This document shows positions 34,336-44,024 of a stretch of 64,000 nt of DNA, one piece after another (position 1 is the stretch's first letter; every line of letters starts with the position of its first letter). Made by a program: the position numbers and the translations under genes. A model generated the notes under the pieces. That model saw only the letters and a list, made by a program, of their open reading frames with translations, was not told the DNA's origin and did no database searches. Source of the DNA: Andrena cerasifolii (Eukaryota; Arthropoda; Insecta; Hymenoptera; Andrenidae); NCBI RefSeq assembly GCF_050908995.1, contig NC_135123.1:4278001-4342000 (forward strand). Direction: 5' to 3'.

Positions 34336-34420
34336 CCCTGCCCTGTAGGTGCGATAGGTTTTTCAGAATTAATTTCCAAATATCACCTTCAAAAACGAGT
34401 GTCTAGACTAGAATACCCCC
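34336..34420. mobile_element. Right end of a second TTAA-type family
   Basis: An 85-bp arm ending in GACTAGAATACCCCC against TTAA (34421-34424). The same arm, inverted, lies at 34621-34710 and 34907-34997 (GGGGGTATTCTAGT, AAGGTGATATTTGGAAATTA, CTATCGCACCTACAGGGC). It therefore belongs to a family different from, but adjacent to, the 192-bp MITE. Confidence 0.7.
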
Positions 34421-34424
34421 TTAA

Positions 34425-34616
34425 GGGGGTAGAATACTGTGACGTCCCGAAAAAGTAGGTAATCTTCTGTTGCAAATTGTAGACATACTAATCAGCCAAT
34501 TAAATTGCGGTTTAGCACTTCATTTTGGCATATTGTAAAGCATTAAAATCCATTATAAAAATTAAGAAAATTGTATATATATATACTTTTTCGGGGCGTC
34601 ACAGTAGTCTACCTCC
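34425..34616. mobile_element. TTAA-type (Kolobok-like) MITE, 192 bp, copy 1
   Basis: TTAA on both sides (34421-34424, 34617-34620). Termini are GGGGGTAGAATACTGTGACG and, reverse complemented, GGAGGTAGACTACTGTGACG. Both continue to CCGAAAAAGTA. The centre holds a short TATATA run. Both of its target sites are shared with arms of a second family, giving perfect CCCCCTTAAGGGGG-type junctions. Confidence 0.88.
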
Positions 34617-34710
34617 TTAAGGGGGTATTCTAGTATAGACACTCATTTTTGAAGGTGATATTTGGAAATTAATTCTGGAATACCTATCGCACCTACAGGG
34701 CAGGGGTTAG

Positions 34711-34902
34711 GTAGACTACTGTGACGCTCCGAAAAAGTAGGTAATCTTCTGATGCAAATTGTAGACATACTAATCAGCCAATTAAATTGCGGTTTAGCAC
34801 TTCATTTTGGCATATTGTAAAGCATTAAAATCCATTATAAAAATTAAGAAAATTATATATATATATATATACTTTTTCGGGGCGTCACAGTAGTCTACCC
34901 CC
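34711..34902. mobile_element. TTAA-type (Kolobok-like) MITE, copy 2, 5'-truncated
   Basis: Almost identical to 34425-34616 but lacking the first four or so terminal bases and the left TTAA. The right end is intact against TTAA at 34903-34906. Together with the following 90-bp arm it forms a direct tandem duplication of about 282 bp of the preceding block. Confidence 0.88.
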
Positions 34903-34997
34903 TTAAGGGGGTATTCTAGTCTAGATACTCATTTTTGAAGGTGATATTTGGAAATTAATTCTGGAAAACCTATCGCACATACAGGGCAGGTGTTAGG

Positions 34998-35478
34998 TCT
35001 GGGGCTATGCACACATAGTTAGTAGTGTTCGTATATATATGTCACGAGGTGGCTCTGAACTGATGGTCTTCCTTAAACGGTGTATGTACCTCCTAACTCA
35101 AAATTGGATTCTCTAAAACAAAAAAAAAACAAATTTGTCTATTAAGTGTAATGTTCTTCCTAAACACTAGCGGACCCATTTTTTAAATTTTGAAAATTCG
35201 CTGAATAACAGCGTGTTGACAAAAAAGATGCCGATTTTCGCAACCATTCCACTGTAACTCCCGTAAAAAAAGAAATTGTCAAAAAATGGTCCGTTAATTC
35301 TTACAGAATGTAGCAACAGAGATGTCCGCAAAATTTGGTCACAATGAGATGAATACAGATTGAAAAATCATGCACACCGTTTGAAAAGTATCGTTCGGCG
35401 CGCAGACATTCTAGTGTGCTTTCGGTTCTGTATCTCCAAAACTAAGCTGTATTTATATTTCAAACTTTTTGCACGTTA
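34998..35478. other. Unassigned AT-rich sequence
   Basis: No ORF or repeat beyond an A-run at about 35120. It may be the interior of a TTAA element whose right end is at 35555. Confidence 0.35.
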
Positions 35479-35479
35479 T

Positions 35480-35555
35480 TCTAGAGATTTCAAACTAATA
35501 TTTAAGCGGAAAAAAGTATTACGATTTTTCGACCTTTTTACAGTAGTCTAGCCCC
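35480..35555. mobile_element. Solo right end of a TTAA-type element
   Basis: Reading inward from TTAA (35556-35559) the terminus is GGGGCTAGACTACTGTAAAA, followed by GGTCGAAAAATCG. The first part matches the 192-bp MITE and the second matches the element at 7964 (GTCGAAAAATCGATT). A left partner was not identified. Confidence 0.55.
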
Positions 35556-35559
35556 TTAA

Positions 35560-36700
35560 TTTCCTCATACACTTATACTTAATTAACTATTTGTCAATAT
35601 TCTGCTAAATATGGAGTAAATGGCCAAGCTTTTATAGTCGGTGTAATAAAGTCAGCAATTATTATTAACTTATGAGACAGTGAAATATATTCGTTAATTA
35701 GTAATCGAAAAAGTTGCATCCCCATTACTTCGATGTCCGGAATCACCGATGCCTTTCATCCGCGCAAGTGAAAAATGTGGGAAAAAAATCGAGTGCGAAC
35801 GGTAGGAGGGAATCGAAGGGACGAAGCGACGCTGGACAATCTTTAAATTGCCGATTTTGTTCTCGCCAGGATTCACTCGACGCCATCGTCCACGCGTTTA
35901 CGCGGCAGACAACAAAATGTTGCGCTTGTGCGTGGTTATATCCAGGAACGCAACCATCGAGAGGGAAGCGTAAAGACTCGTGAAAGCTTCCGGAGAGACA
36001 AATTGGCGTGAAAACGCATTTCGAGGGCAGGGACGTTTCGCCGGTAGGGTCGAAAGGGCACCTACCCCCCTAGCCCACGGTGGCGGCCGTGTCGCTCGCT
36101 AATGTCAAACATTTAGGTCGAGGCGTACGGCTAAATACACACACTCGTCAGTGTCCTATCATTCCGCGTGATTACTCGCGAAGAATAGCGCGATGATGAG
36201 CAGAACATAATATATTTTACGAAGCGCTCTGCACGGCTTTCTTTCGCCTATGAGACTCGCGGGTTTGGCACTGGGGCTTGCGTAGCCTCGTCTGACTTGG
36301 GAGTTGCGCTGGAGTCTAATAGAGAACCAATTGCCACACACGGTTATATAAAGATTCGCCTCGAAATAAGTATGAGGAATCAACATAATGAATCAACATA
36401 TGCTGTTGTTATTTGATAGCCTACTGGTACTGCAGGGTTCTTCTTCGTCGTGCAATTGTGTGGAGATGTTAGTCTCTTCACGTCCTCCAGCTTCACCTGC
36501 CCCAACTTGTCAATTTATGCTTTAAACAAGACAGGGCTATTGTCCTAGGATTGCTTCAGTCTTCAGCTAAATAACGTGTCGTGGTCAACAACATCACCTA
36601 ACCTGATTTCTTCCTATGAAATTATGTCACCATTAAAGAGCTAAAGAGTTAGATTCCTGAAGAAACAGAGGCATCTCGCCAGAAGTGATTCAGGATGTAA
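35560..36700. other. Unassigned sequence with a GC-rich segment (35.75-36.35 kb)
   Basis: ORFs to 89 codons without motifs. 36.4-36.7 kb may be the decayed upstream part of the Tigger/pogo fragment that follows, but I could not read a convincing protein. Confidence 0.4.
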
Positions 36701-36745
36701 GAAACAGTTTTATCCAGAATGGAGATATCCCACAGGAATCCCAAA

Positions 36746-36937
36746 CTGTACTTTTAGTTGAATGAAGAAAATAAGGCTTCTGGTCATGAATGGGTTCCTT
36801 CATTTATAATGAGGCTACCTTCTTGCGAACCACTATTTACCATAGCCACAGTCCAACTGAGCTATTTGAATACCTCGAATGTGTTAAACTGCTTTGCCAA
36901 TTGTAGAGCATTAATAAGGCAAATGTTAATCGATTGA
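36746..36937 (+). pseudogene. Tigger/pogo (CENP-B type) transposase DNA-binding fragment, degenerate
   Basis: The frame reads LYF, a stop, LNEENKASGHEWVPSFIMRL, then ATVQLSYLNTSNVLNCFANC. This follows the second helix-turn-helix of pogo/Tigger/CENP-B proteins, with usual form FN.E...AG..W...F..RHP, then TSL.R..GFN...V..FF. The conserved Trp and Phe are kept; the AG pair is SG, and RHP is RLP. The in-frame TAG before LNEENK and the TGA at 36935, with no DDE domain, make it a pseudogene fragment. A run in the same frame upstream (ETEASRQK, two stops, ETVLSRMEIS) probably belongs to it. Confidence 0.5.
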
Positions 36938-37889
36938 AGAATCGTTACTATCGCGCGCATGTGACGTGTGTCTCTGAGGAGAATCGGCGGAGCACGCATC
37001 CGTGAGGCGCGATGGCGAGCAGGTTAGAGTGTAGAAGAATCGAAATACGTAGACCAGGAGGACAGGTATGGGCCAGGCCGAGTGACCAAACGAAGCACGG
37101 AAGGATAGCCCCAGCATTCGTCGGTCCGTTCGTGTCTACCTCTCGTCAGCCATTAGTCGCACCCTGCAAATTGAGTGGCGCCTGCTAGATACGCGCCTGA
37201 TTCCATTAAAGACATCAAACGGGCAAAAATTACATCAGCATCCACCCTCCACTCTACGCGGCACTGTATTAACCTGCCATGCAGGCATCCTCGCTGAGCA
37301 CGCACACACATACACACACTCTGTCTCTCCCTCTCTCTTCCTCTGCCTGTGAAAGTAGCACGACCTCACGTTTAGCACACCGTTAGAGACGATCGTTTTT
37401 GCTCCCTTTTCACGAGCTACTACTCAGCCAGCATCGAAGACCAAAGGAAAATCCTATCGACGACTCCAGGATGGCTACCGGTTGAAAACCTAGGAACGCA
37501 GCGCTTGAAATCTCTGTAATTTTTCAGCGACACGTACACGATGGCCTTAATTGAAGCAGGGAAGCCTCGAGGGCGATGGAACATGCTAGACAGCAACCGC
37601 TTTGTTGCATTCGTTCGGGCGCCGTTTTCGCAAATTCACCGCCAAGAGCGTTTCACTTGATCTCCTCAGACCCGTCACCAGTTATCTCGTTATTTAAAGG
37701 ATTAGCAGATTCTGCGGGGTGGGTAGTAGCTACGGCCAAGGATAAGACGTGTCATCGTTGAAGAATATGCTAGGATTGTGGAGTAATTTGCTTAAAATCA
37801 CTCTTCTCGTTTAAAGAAACTGAGACAAGCAATGGGCATTCGGTAAAAACGGTTTGATAACGTTTCATATAGATTACTGTGTAAATGCA
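36938..37889. other. GC-rich, single-copy-looking sequence with a small CA/CT microsatellite
   Basis: A short CA-rich then CT-rich microsatellite lies at about 37296-37345. ORFs to 63 codons have no motif. The composition resembles the other GC islands of the window. Confidence 0.45.
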
Positions 37890-37891
37890 TA

Positions 37892-38726
37892 GGGGAGACC
37901 GGGGCAAAGTGGGGCGGAAAAAGTTTGAAGTCAAATACAATTTTTCCCTTCCAATAAAAATGTTTGGAAATAGATTTATAATATAATTAAAATATTACTA
38001 TTGACAAATGACGAATAGCAATGCTTAAAATAAAATTAAAGTATATTAAAATTCAACTTGAAAGAAATGATGCAAGTGGGGGGTAAAGTGAACTCCTATC
38101 CGGGGTAAAGTGAGGTGCAACAAAATAAGAACTTTAATTAAGGATATAGGTAAATATTAACCCCTTGCGCTGGAATGACGTGTGTAGCACGGCAGCTTCT
38201 GGCTTTTTTTGCACCGTGGTTGTCAAAAACTGTGGTAGATTTTTCATTTTTTTGAGGTTAGTTTTCTGGCCAGCTGACAGGTTAGGATATTGCGCACATC
38301 ACTTGCGCATTGGTTCTTAGCGGCCATTTGCAGCCCAGTTTACCCAGGTCACTTTACCCCCAATATGTACCCAGTGGAAAATTAATTATTTAATAATGTT
38401 AGGATTAATGTTTTCCCAAACGCGTGTACATGTATGTTTATAAGCTTGTTATAAACACGCAGAAAAAATTTGGAGTTAAAATAACACATTTAAGACTCAA
38501 TTATCCAAAAAGCTAAATTGAAAAGGAAACCAATTGCAAGTCTCTAAAACTTAATTTTTAATTTTTTATACGAATTTCCCTTTTTCGATATCTGAATGTG
38601 CATAATTATCATTGTGGTATTACACACATTTATTATGTCAGCAAAAATTGTAAATATATTCTATTGTTAAAGAATAAATTAAGAGAGCTCATTTTACCCC
38701 GAGGTTCACTTTGCCCCGGTCTCCCC
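37892..38726. mobile_element. TA-flanked TIR element, 835 bp
   Basis: Termini GGGGAGACCGGGGCAAAGTG on the left and the same 18-20 bases inverted on the right, with TA on both sides (37890-37891, 38727-38728). Subterminal GGGGTAAAGTGA motifs repeat near 38080 and 38105, and TTTACCCC lies on the other side. A long internal piece (about 37970-38245, including GGAATGACGTGTGTAGCACG and CAGCTTCTGGCTTTTT) recurs at 41566-41830. The 79-codon internal ORF has no motif. Tc1/mariner-like by target only. Confidence 0.88.
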
Positions 38727-38728
38727 TA

Positions 38729-39109
38729 TTACTCTTCAAAAATAAGGAGAACTTTTTCAACAATTTCAACGTACAAATATGTATTTAATTTTTTTCGTAA
38801 GCGTAACTCTATATCTATTCAGGTATGCGTTTCGTAAAAAATAGTGCGAACCGCACGAAGAACTAATACTAACACTTCGTTAACAATATAGTTGATTAAC
38901 CGTGTGCATATATATGTACATTTCTTACGCGATTACATAATGTGTTTCAAACAATTTTTTTTGAAGCTCAAATTAAAGTAAAAAAAAAATCTCCATCTTT
39001 TTCCAATACAAAATCTTTTTGTTCGTTCGATGTACTTTGTACATGCACCATAATATGTACTTACGTATGTGATATTCACCTAAGCAACAAGATCTACTGT
39101 GTTGAATAC
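38729..39109. other. Unassigned AT-rich sequence
   Basis: ORFs under 100 codons, none recognisable. The longest (38942-39229) runs into the following MITE. Confidence 0.45.
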
Positions 39110-39112
39110 TTA

Positions 39113-39282
39113 AGCCGGGAATCCACCGAAAAGCTAAGCTATGCTATGCTATGCTATGTTTTGCTACGTTTTAAAAAAATCAGCTTCAATACATTCTTAT
39201 GGAATCGTTTTCACCAAAAGCTACGTTAAAATATAGCATCGCATACCATAGCTTAACTTAGCTTCTCGGTGGATTCCCGGCT
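39113..39282. mobile_element. PIF/Harbinger-type MITE, 170 bp, copy 1
   Basis: Hairpin with ends AGCCGGGAATCCACCG and CGGTGGATTCCCGGCT, flanked by TTA on both sides (39110-39112, 39283-39285), the TWA target of PIF/Harbinger. The arms carry a tandem of TATGC/AGCATA pentamers (GCTATGCTATGCTATGCTAT), so arm length can vary by slippage. The centre is ATTCTTATGGAA. Copy 2 is at 59220-59385. Confidence 0.92.
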
Positions 39283-39285
39283 TTA

Positions 39286-39689
39286 CACTTGCTATACGTA
39301 CCTACATGCTGTGTGCTACATATTCATTCTTTAAATAGAAAAACTGATAGTGACAGGACTGATAAAAAGTAACATTTTTACTCTACTTTTCCTTTATACG
39401 ATATTCTTCAAAACAATTTCCAAGAAGAGAAAGAAGTTTCCAGAAGTCATAAACTTAGTTTACTTTAATTCACAGTACACAACTCCTTGAGCAAAGCGGC
39501 GTTGAAATTCGCTATTAATTAGACATCATTTGCGTAATTCGTAAAATATGAGAATCTTTAGGTTCGACACAATATGATGGCATCTATCAAGAATGTTATG
39601 CATAGTTTCTCTGTTGCTAGTCATAGCAGTTGTCTTACACATCGAATTAGTTATACACTTTGTGAATATTTAACGAAAATATTAGTAGA
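39286..39689. other. Unassigned AT-rich sequence
   Basis: Nothing recognisable between the Harbinger MITE and the hAT MITE. Confidence 0.45.
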
Positions 39690-39697
39690 GTCGACTG

Positions 39698-40358
39698 CAG
39701 TGGCGGATTTAACAGGGCGGCTGATGAGCACTTGCCGCTTAGGCCCCTGCGCACAAGGCCCTCGCAGGGCCCCATGATCAAAACAAATTATGATTAGGTA
39801 TAGGTATCCAAACACTACATTTTTTTCGTACTACTACACTTGGCCCGTTTTTAGTAAACAACGTCTTCATTTTACCGAAAATTGGGCCCCTGCCCAGAGG
39901 CCTCCCCCCACCTAGGACCCTATCTTCAAAAAAAATTATGTCTTTAACGAAACACTATATTTTTTTCTGTTCTACTACACTTGGCCCGTTTTTAGTAAAC
40001 AACGTCTTCATTTTCCGAAAATTGGGCCCCTGCCCAGAGCCCCCCCCCCACTTAGGGCCCTATCTTCAAAAAAAGTTGTGTCTTTAACGAAACACTATAT
40101 TTTTTTATGTTCTACTACACTTGGCCCGTTTTTAGTAAACAACGTCTTCATTTTACCGAAAATTGGGCCCCTGCCCAGAGGCCCCCCCCCACTTAGGGCC
40201 CTATCTTCAAAAAAAGTTATGTCTTTAACGAAACACTATATTTTTTTCTGTTCTACTACACTTAGTCCGTTTTTAGTAAACTACCTCTTCATTTTCCCTA
40301 AAAAATGGGCCCCATAGAACGTTTGCCACCTGGGCCTTTTTTCTTAAATCCTCCACTG
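39698..40358. mobile_element. hAT-type MITE, 661 bp, with internal 141-bp tandem repeats
   Basis: Termini CAGTGGCGGATTTAACAG (left) and, reverse complemented, CAGTGGAGGATTTAAGAA (right), a classical hAT form. Flanking 8-mers GTCGACTG (39690-39697) and GGCGACTG (40359-40366) differ at one base, a clear 8-bp target duplication. The interior consists of about four copies of a 141-bp unit. ORFs that cross it simply read the repeat. Confidence 0.93.
39800..40320. repeat. 141-bp tandem repeat, about four copies, inside the hAT MITE
   Basis: The marker TTGGCCCGTTTTTAGTAAAC begins near 39840, 39981, 40121 and, with one change, 40262, giving a period of 140-141. Each unit also has ATTGGGCCCCTGCCCAGAGG-like sequence, a C-run of variable length, GGGCCCTATCTTCAAAAAAA and TCTTTAACGAAACACTATAT. 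Adjacent units are nearly identical, so the amplification is recent relative to the TIR divergence. Confidence 0.93.
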
Positions 40359-40370
40359 GGCGACTGCTAA

Positions 40371-40751
40371 TCTATATATATAAAAGAAGAAGTTCTGACT
40401 GACTGACTCATCAAAGCCCAGCTCAAACCGTTTAACCTAGGAACGTGAAATTTGGAAGGTACATTGTTTTCATGACGTAGACACCCTCTAAGAAAGGATT
40501 TTTGGAAATTCCGTCCCCAAAGGTGTGAAAAGGGGTAAAATGTATTTTCTTGGATTCCTTTTATATCTCTTATGCCCGATTAAATATCAACTTGGGTTTT
40601 ACATACAAAGGTTTCTCACACAAATCCCCAAAAATCAATTTCAGGATTTTGCGCTAATCAACCCCTAAGCGGGTGAAAAGGGGTAAACTGTGTTTTCATG
40701 GAGTCCTTAATATCTCTTAGCCCCGAAACGAAGCGCGGGGTATTTTGCTAT
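40371..40751 (+). mobile_element. Non-autonomous Helitron, about 380 bp
   Basis: The 5' end reads TCTATATATATAAAAGAAGA, then CTGACTGACTGACTCATCAA, the usual start of insect Helitrons. The 3' end has a GC hairpin (CCCCG...CGGGG, 40721-40740) followed about 7 bases later by GCTA. An A precedes the 5' TC and a T follows the final CTA, matching insertion into AT; the 3' CTAT differs slightly from the usual CTRR. An internal GTGAAAAGGGGTAAA motif occurs twice. No TIR and no target duplication, as expected. It begins four bases after the hAT target duplication. Confidence 0.85.
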
Positions 40752-41565
40752 ATTCAATATGACGACAGCCGCATCCTAACACCAAAGAATGCAACGAGCA
40801 GTGTGGTTACCGGCAAAAGTGTACAGAGAGCAGAAAGTGCATAGCATCGAAGGTAGATGTATTCGAAAATGAAGAGGGTTTGAATTAAGGGGTTCGTGAG
40901 CATGCGGAGCGAAGGTTTTCACGCAATTTCGTACATGGAGGGAGGCTGCTGTGATGCGAAGGAAGGCCCGGCAAATTTAATTCTCGCCCGCTTTATTTGA
41001 TCATATTTTATATCGGCTTTTGACGCCACCCTCGGAAAGCACGCTTTTGAAATACATTACACGCTGCATGGGCATAGGGAGATAGCAGACGCGATAAATA
41101 CGCTACGTTTGAGCAATAATTTTCGCGGGTCTTCCATTAGCCGTTCCTAACGACGTTATTTGCCCTTCCTGTGAGACTCCTGTTCGCCTTGTCGCGCGTG
41201 CGATCGCAATTGCTTCTCGAAAAATGAAGAACGCCTCTCGCGATGAAATTAGAATGTCTCTTAGAAGGAGAATTTTTCAATTAATTACGTTACAGTATAA
41301 TTCTGCAACGAATATCGCTAGGGGCACTGAAAGACTTTCATCACAATGGGAACTGCATTAAATTGGTGGACCAATTATTATTATACACATCGAACGGACA
41401 CCTGGGTGTTTTGGTTCATTAAGATTCATTAACCCTTACTCTTGTAAGTACACTTTCGTATGCTTTAGTATTTTGTAAAAGTACAAATAAATTATATTTC
41501 CTTACGACAGATATGTTGGTTCTTAAACCAACGATGAGCTCTGAATACGGTGCGAAATGCGTAAA
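40752..41565. other. Unassigned sequence, GC-richer at 40.9-41.25 kb
   Basis: No supported ORF or repeat. An ACGGTGCGAAATG 13-mer near 41548 also appears near 20647 (inside a TTAA element) and near 53198 (beside another), so a fragment of such an element may lie here. Confidence 0.4.
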
Positions 41566-41830
41566 ATATATAATATAGATTTATAATATAATTAAAACAT
41601 TACTATTGATAAACGACGAATAGCAATACTTAAAATGAACTTAGAGTATATTAAAAATCAACTTGAAATAAATTACCCATATCCGGGGTAAAGTGAGATG
41701 CAACAAAATAAGAATTTTAATTAAGGATATAGGTAAACATTAACCCCTTGCGCTGGAATGACATGTTTAGCACGGCAGCTTCTGGCTTTTTTGCACCGTG
41801 CTTGTCAAAAACTGTGGCAGATTCGTGTGT
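41566..41830. mobile_element. Truncated second copy of the 37892-38726 element
   Basis: About 265 bp closely match the interior of that element: TAATATAATTAAAACATTAC, TCCGGGGTAAAGTGAGATGC, TAAGGATATAGGTAAACATT, CCCCTTGCGCTGGAATGAC, GCACGGCAGCTTCTGGCTTT. Both termini are missing. Confidence 0.9.
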
Positions 41831-42074
41831 TTATCTGTCGCCTAAAAACTTTCGAATGGTAAACTCTGGGGTCACGAAATGTGTCCCAGCTCGTTATGCC
41901 TAGCTAATCCAAATAAATGTGACTATTTTCACACAAAAAATAAATAATTTTTTTTTATAAAATCAGAATCTAAATTTCGTTTGAAGCCGAGGAGTAATGC
42001 CAGTAGTAAATATATTAAAATTTCTTTACTACTTTTATTTCTACTATTCACTAGACTGAACGTCTTAAATTTAA

Positions 42075-42214
42075 CCCGTAGAAGGCCGGGCTGGCCACTA
42101 TAGTGGCCACCTAAGAATTTGAATACTTCGCTGGCCATTTTGGTGGGGTATATGCATCAATTTTAAGTAAATAAAATTTGCAATTTCAATGAAAAAATCC
42201 CGGCCCTCTAAAGG
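42075..42214. mobile_element. piggyBac-type MITE, 140 bp
   Basis: TTAA on both sides (42071-42074, 42215-42218). Termini CCCGTAGAAGGCCGGG (left) and, reverse complemented, CCTTTAGAGGGCCGGG (right) begin with CC, as piggyBac elements do. A small palindrome GGCCACTATAGTGGCC lies inside the left arm. No coding sequence. Confidence 0.75.
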
Positions 42215-42218
42215 TTAA

Positions 42219-43419
42219 GACAACCTCTTATTCAAGTCCTACTTCTGAAGAAGCACCAATAAATGCTACCTTCTCGCACCCCCTACTATCACACATCACG
42301 TCTGATAATTGACCTAAGTATATAATAAAGCTCAGTCGCGTCGTAAGTTAAAACCAATAAAGATAAAAGAAGAAATTCAAGTGCTTCTATCACAAGAGGC
42401 CGATTCTACAGGTAGCGACGTATGTACCTTGTATCATCCGCTAAATAAATAATCTAATTTCAGTGGCTGTTTTACCGCGTAAAGTCCACTTTAATCATAA
42501 CCGGAACCCCGCAGCCGATCTCCGTTGGGCAGGGCGTCCGCGTCCCCCCGTGAACGCAAACGTCGGCGTCGCCTGGCGCCCCGAAGCCAAGGTAATGCGT
42601 CGCGTACCGCGGCGCGAAAATAATATTTTATTCATACACCGTAGACGCGACTTGCGTTGCCACGCCGCCGCGGGCAACGTAATGCCTTGGGAACGGTCGT
42701 TGCACGGGGAACAGAGGGCGGTCGATGGGTTGGGCGATGGTTAGGACGTGGCCCCTGTATCTTCCTCGGAGAAGAACAGAGGAACGTGTTTGTGTTTGCG
42801 TATGTGCATGCGCGAGGGAAAAAGGATAGAGCAGCGACGAGGAAGCAACGGATCTATAAAATGCTTCTGCCGCTTTGTACACATTTGCATGCCGCGTTTC
42901 GCGTATGCGTAGCGACGTGTGAAATCCGACCTCCTTCCTTCCTCCCTTCCTTCCGCCTCTCATCCCGTACGCACGTATGTTGGGCGAAAATGGTAAAGCT
43001 TGTAACTCCAAATCTTAAGTTCAAACAACTAAATGCCGCACTTATTATAATGCATACTTTAAACGCGATCTTCTTCAGCTTTTTACACGCCTAACATCGC
43101 AGCTGGAGTTTCTCACATTGGCGACAATTTCTACGCACCTCTGTTACTCTCGTGAATCCGCAAGTCCCACTCCGCTGGGGAAAATGACAACCGACGAATT
43201 ACCTATTTTCAAACGATACCTCATTTACGCCCGATTTCTTCGTCTCTGGACAAAGTCCCGGTTAGCTAGTGGCCAGCTAGATGCTATCTGCCAGATGGCA
43301 GTAGCGCGTGGTTCTTCACGCTTTTGGATCCTACGGTTAACTGACTGCAAGGTTGGCGCGGCAACGCCGCAAAAAAGGTAAAGCGGCAACTTCATTGTGA
43401 AGCTGTCATTAATTTTTAC
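42219..43419. other. GC-rich segment with overlapping ORFs; possible exon not excluded
   Basis: At 42450-42463 an AATCTAATTTCAG acceptor-like sequence precedes a frame open for 42 codons to GCCAAG followed by GTAATG (a donor-like site near 42591). The translation (AVLPRKVHFNHNRNPAADLR...) shows no family. Other ORFs here (127 and 145 codons, opposite strands) overlap one another, which argues for compositional openness. Confidence 0.3.
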
Positions 43420-43460
43420 AGAGCCACGTGTCGAAGGATCGACAACAACAAAAAAACTAA

Positions 43461-43685
43461 TATGGGAAAAATTGTGAAAATCTGTTAAAGCTAAAGGAGG
43501 AACTATTACAATTGCAGAAGCAATTAGTAATCGATGAATCGGAAGCAAATAAAGTTGTTTATATATTGGTAATAGATGATCGCGAAGGCAAGACAAGAAT
43601 AAACGAATTAACCATTAAAAATTTAGAAGCAGAATTAAAAATAAAAGAGTATGAACTGTTACAAATAAAGAACCATGGTGTTTAA
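43461..43685 (+). CDS. Coiled-coil C-terminal coding segment without start codon (exon or decayed transposon gene)
   Basis: One frame is open from after a stop at 43458-43460 to TAA at 43683-43685 and contains no Met. It reads CENLLKLKEELLQLQKQLVI, then DESEANKVVYILVIDDREGK and TRINELTIKNLEAELKIKEY before ELLQIKNHGV. The Leu/Glu/Lys heptad-like pattern predicts an alpha-helical coiled coil with coding-like codon use, unusual for this window. An acceptor-like ATTAATTTTTACAG lies at about 43421. Just downstream another frame reads TTKKLIWEKL, which could be the same protein across a one-base frameshift. Similar Lys/Glu-rich tails follow MADF/Myb-type domains of Harbinger accessory proteins, but no such domain is visible. 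Confidence 0.35.
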   Translation, partial: YGKNCENLLKLKEELLQLQKQLVIDESEANKVVYILVIDDREGKTRINELTIKNLEAELKIKEYELLQIKNHGV

Positions 43686-44024
43686 TAATGACATTTTACT
43701 TTTACTTTCCCCATGTTACTGTTAGAAATTTAGTTTTAGATAAGTAGGAGTAAAGTAGGCCTCTTCTTCCTCCAAATGTTCGAAAACGTTAATATTCATG
43801 ATCACTCCCATCTCTAAACAATTTTTTGGTCGAAGCGCCTTTTTCAACAAAACTAAAATCGCTTGGCGTCGCAAAGTATACAATGGCGTCCAGAACAGTC
43901 CACAAGCATAACTCTGTTCTCTATTTCACATTTCCTACTTCCCCCACTACTGAAAAAAACGCACTAACTGACAGTTCCAGCAGCTATCCAGTGCCCGAAC
44001 CTCAAATTGACCGGAGGATAACTG
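43686..44024. other. Unassigned sequence
   Basis: No supported ORF. The last part leads into the first, diverged unit of the minisatellite. Confidence 0.4.
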
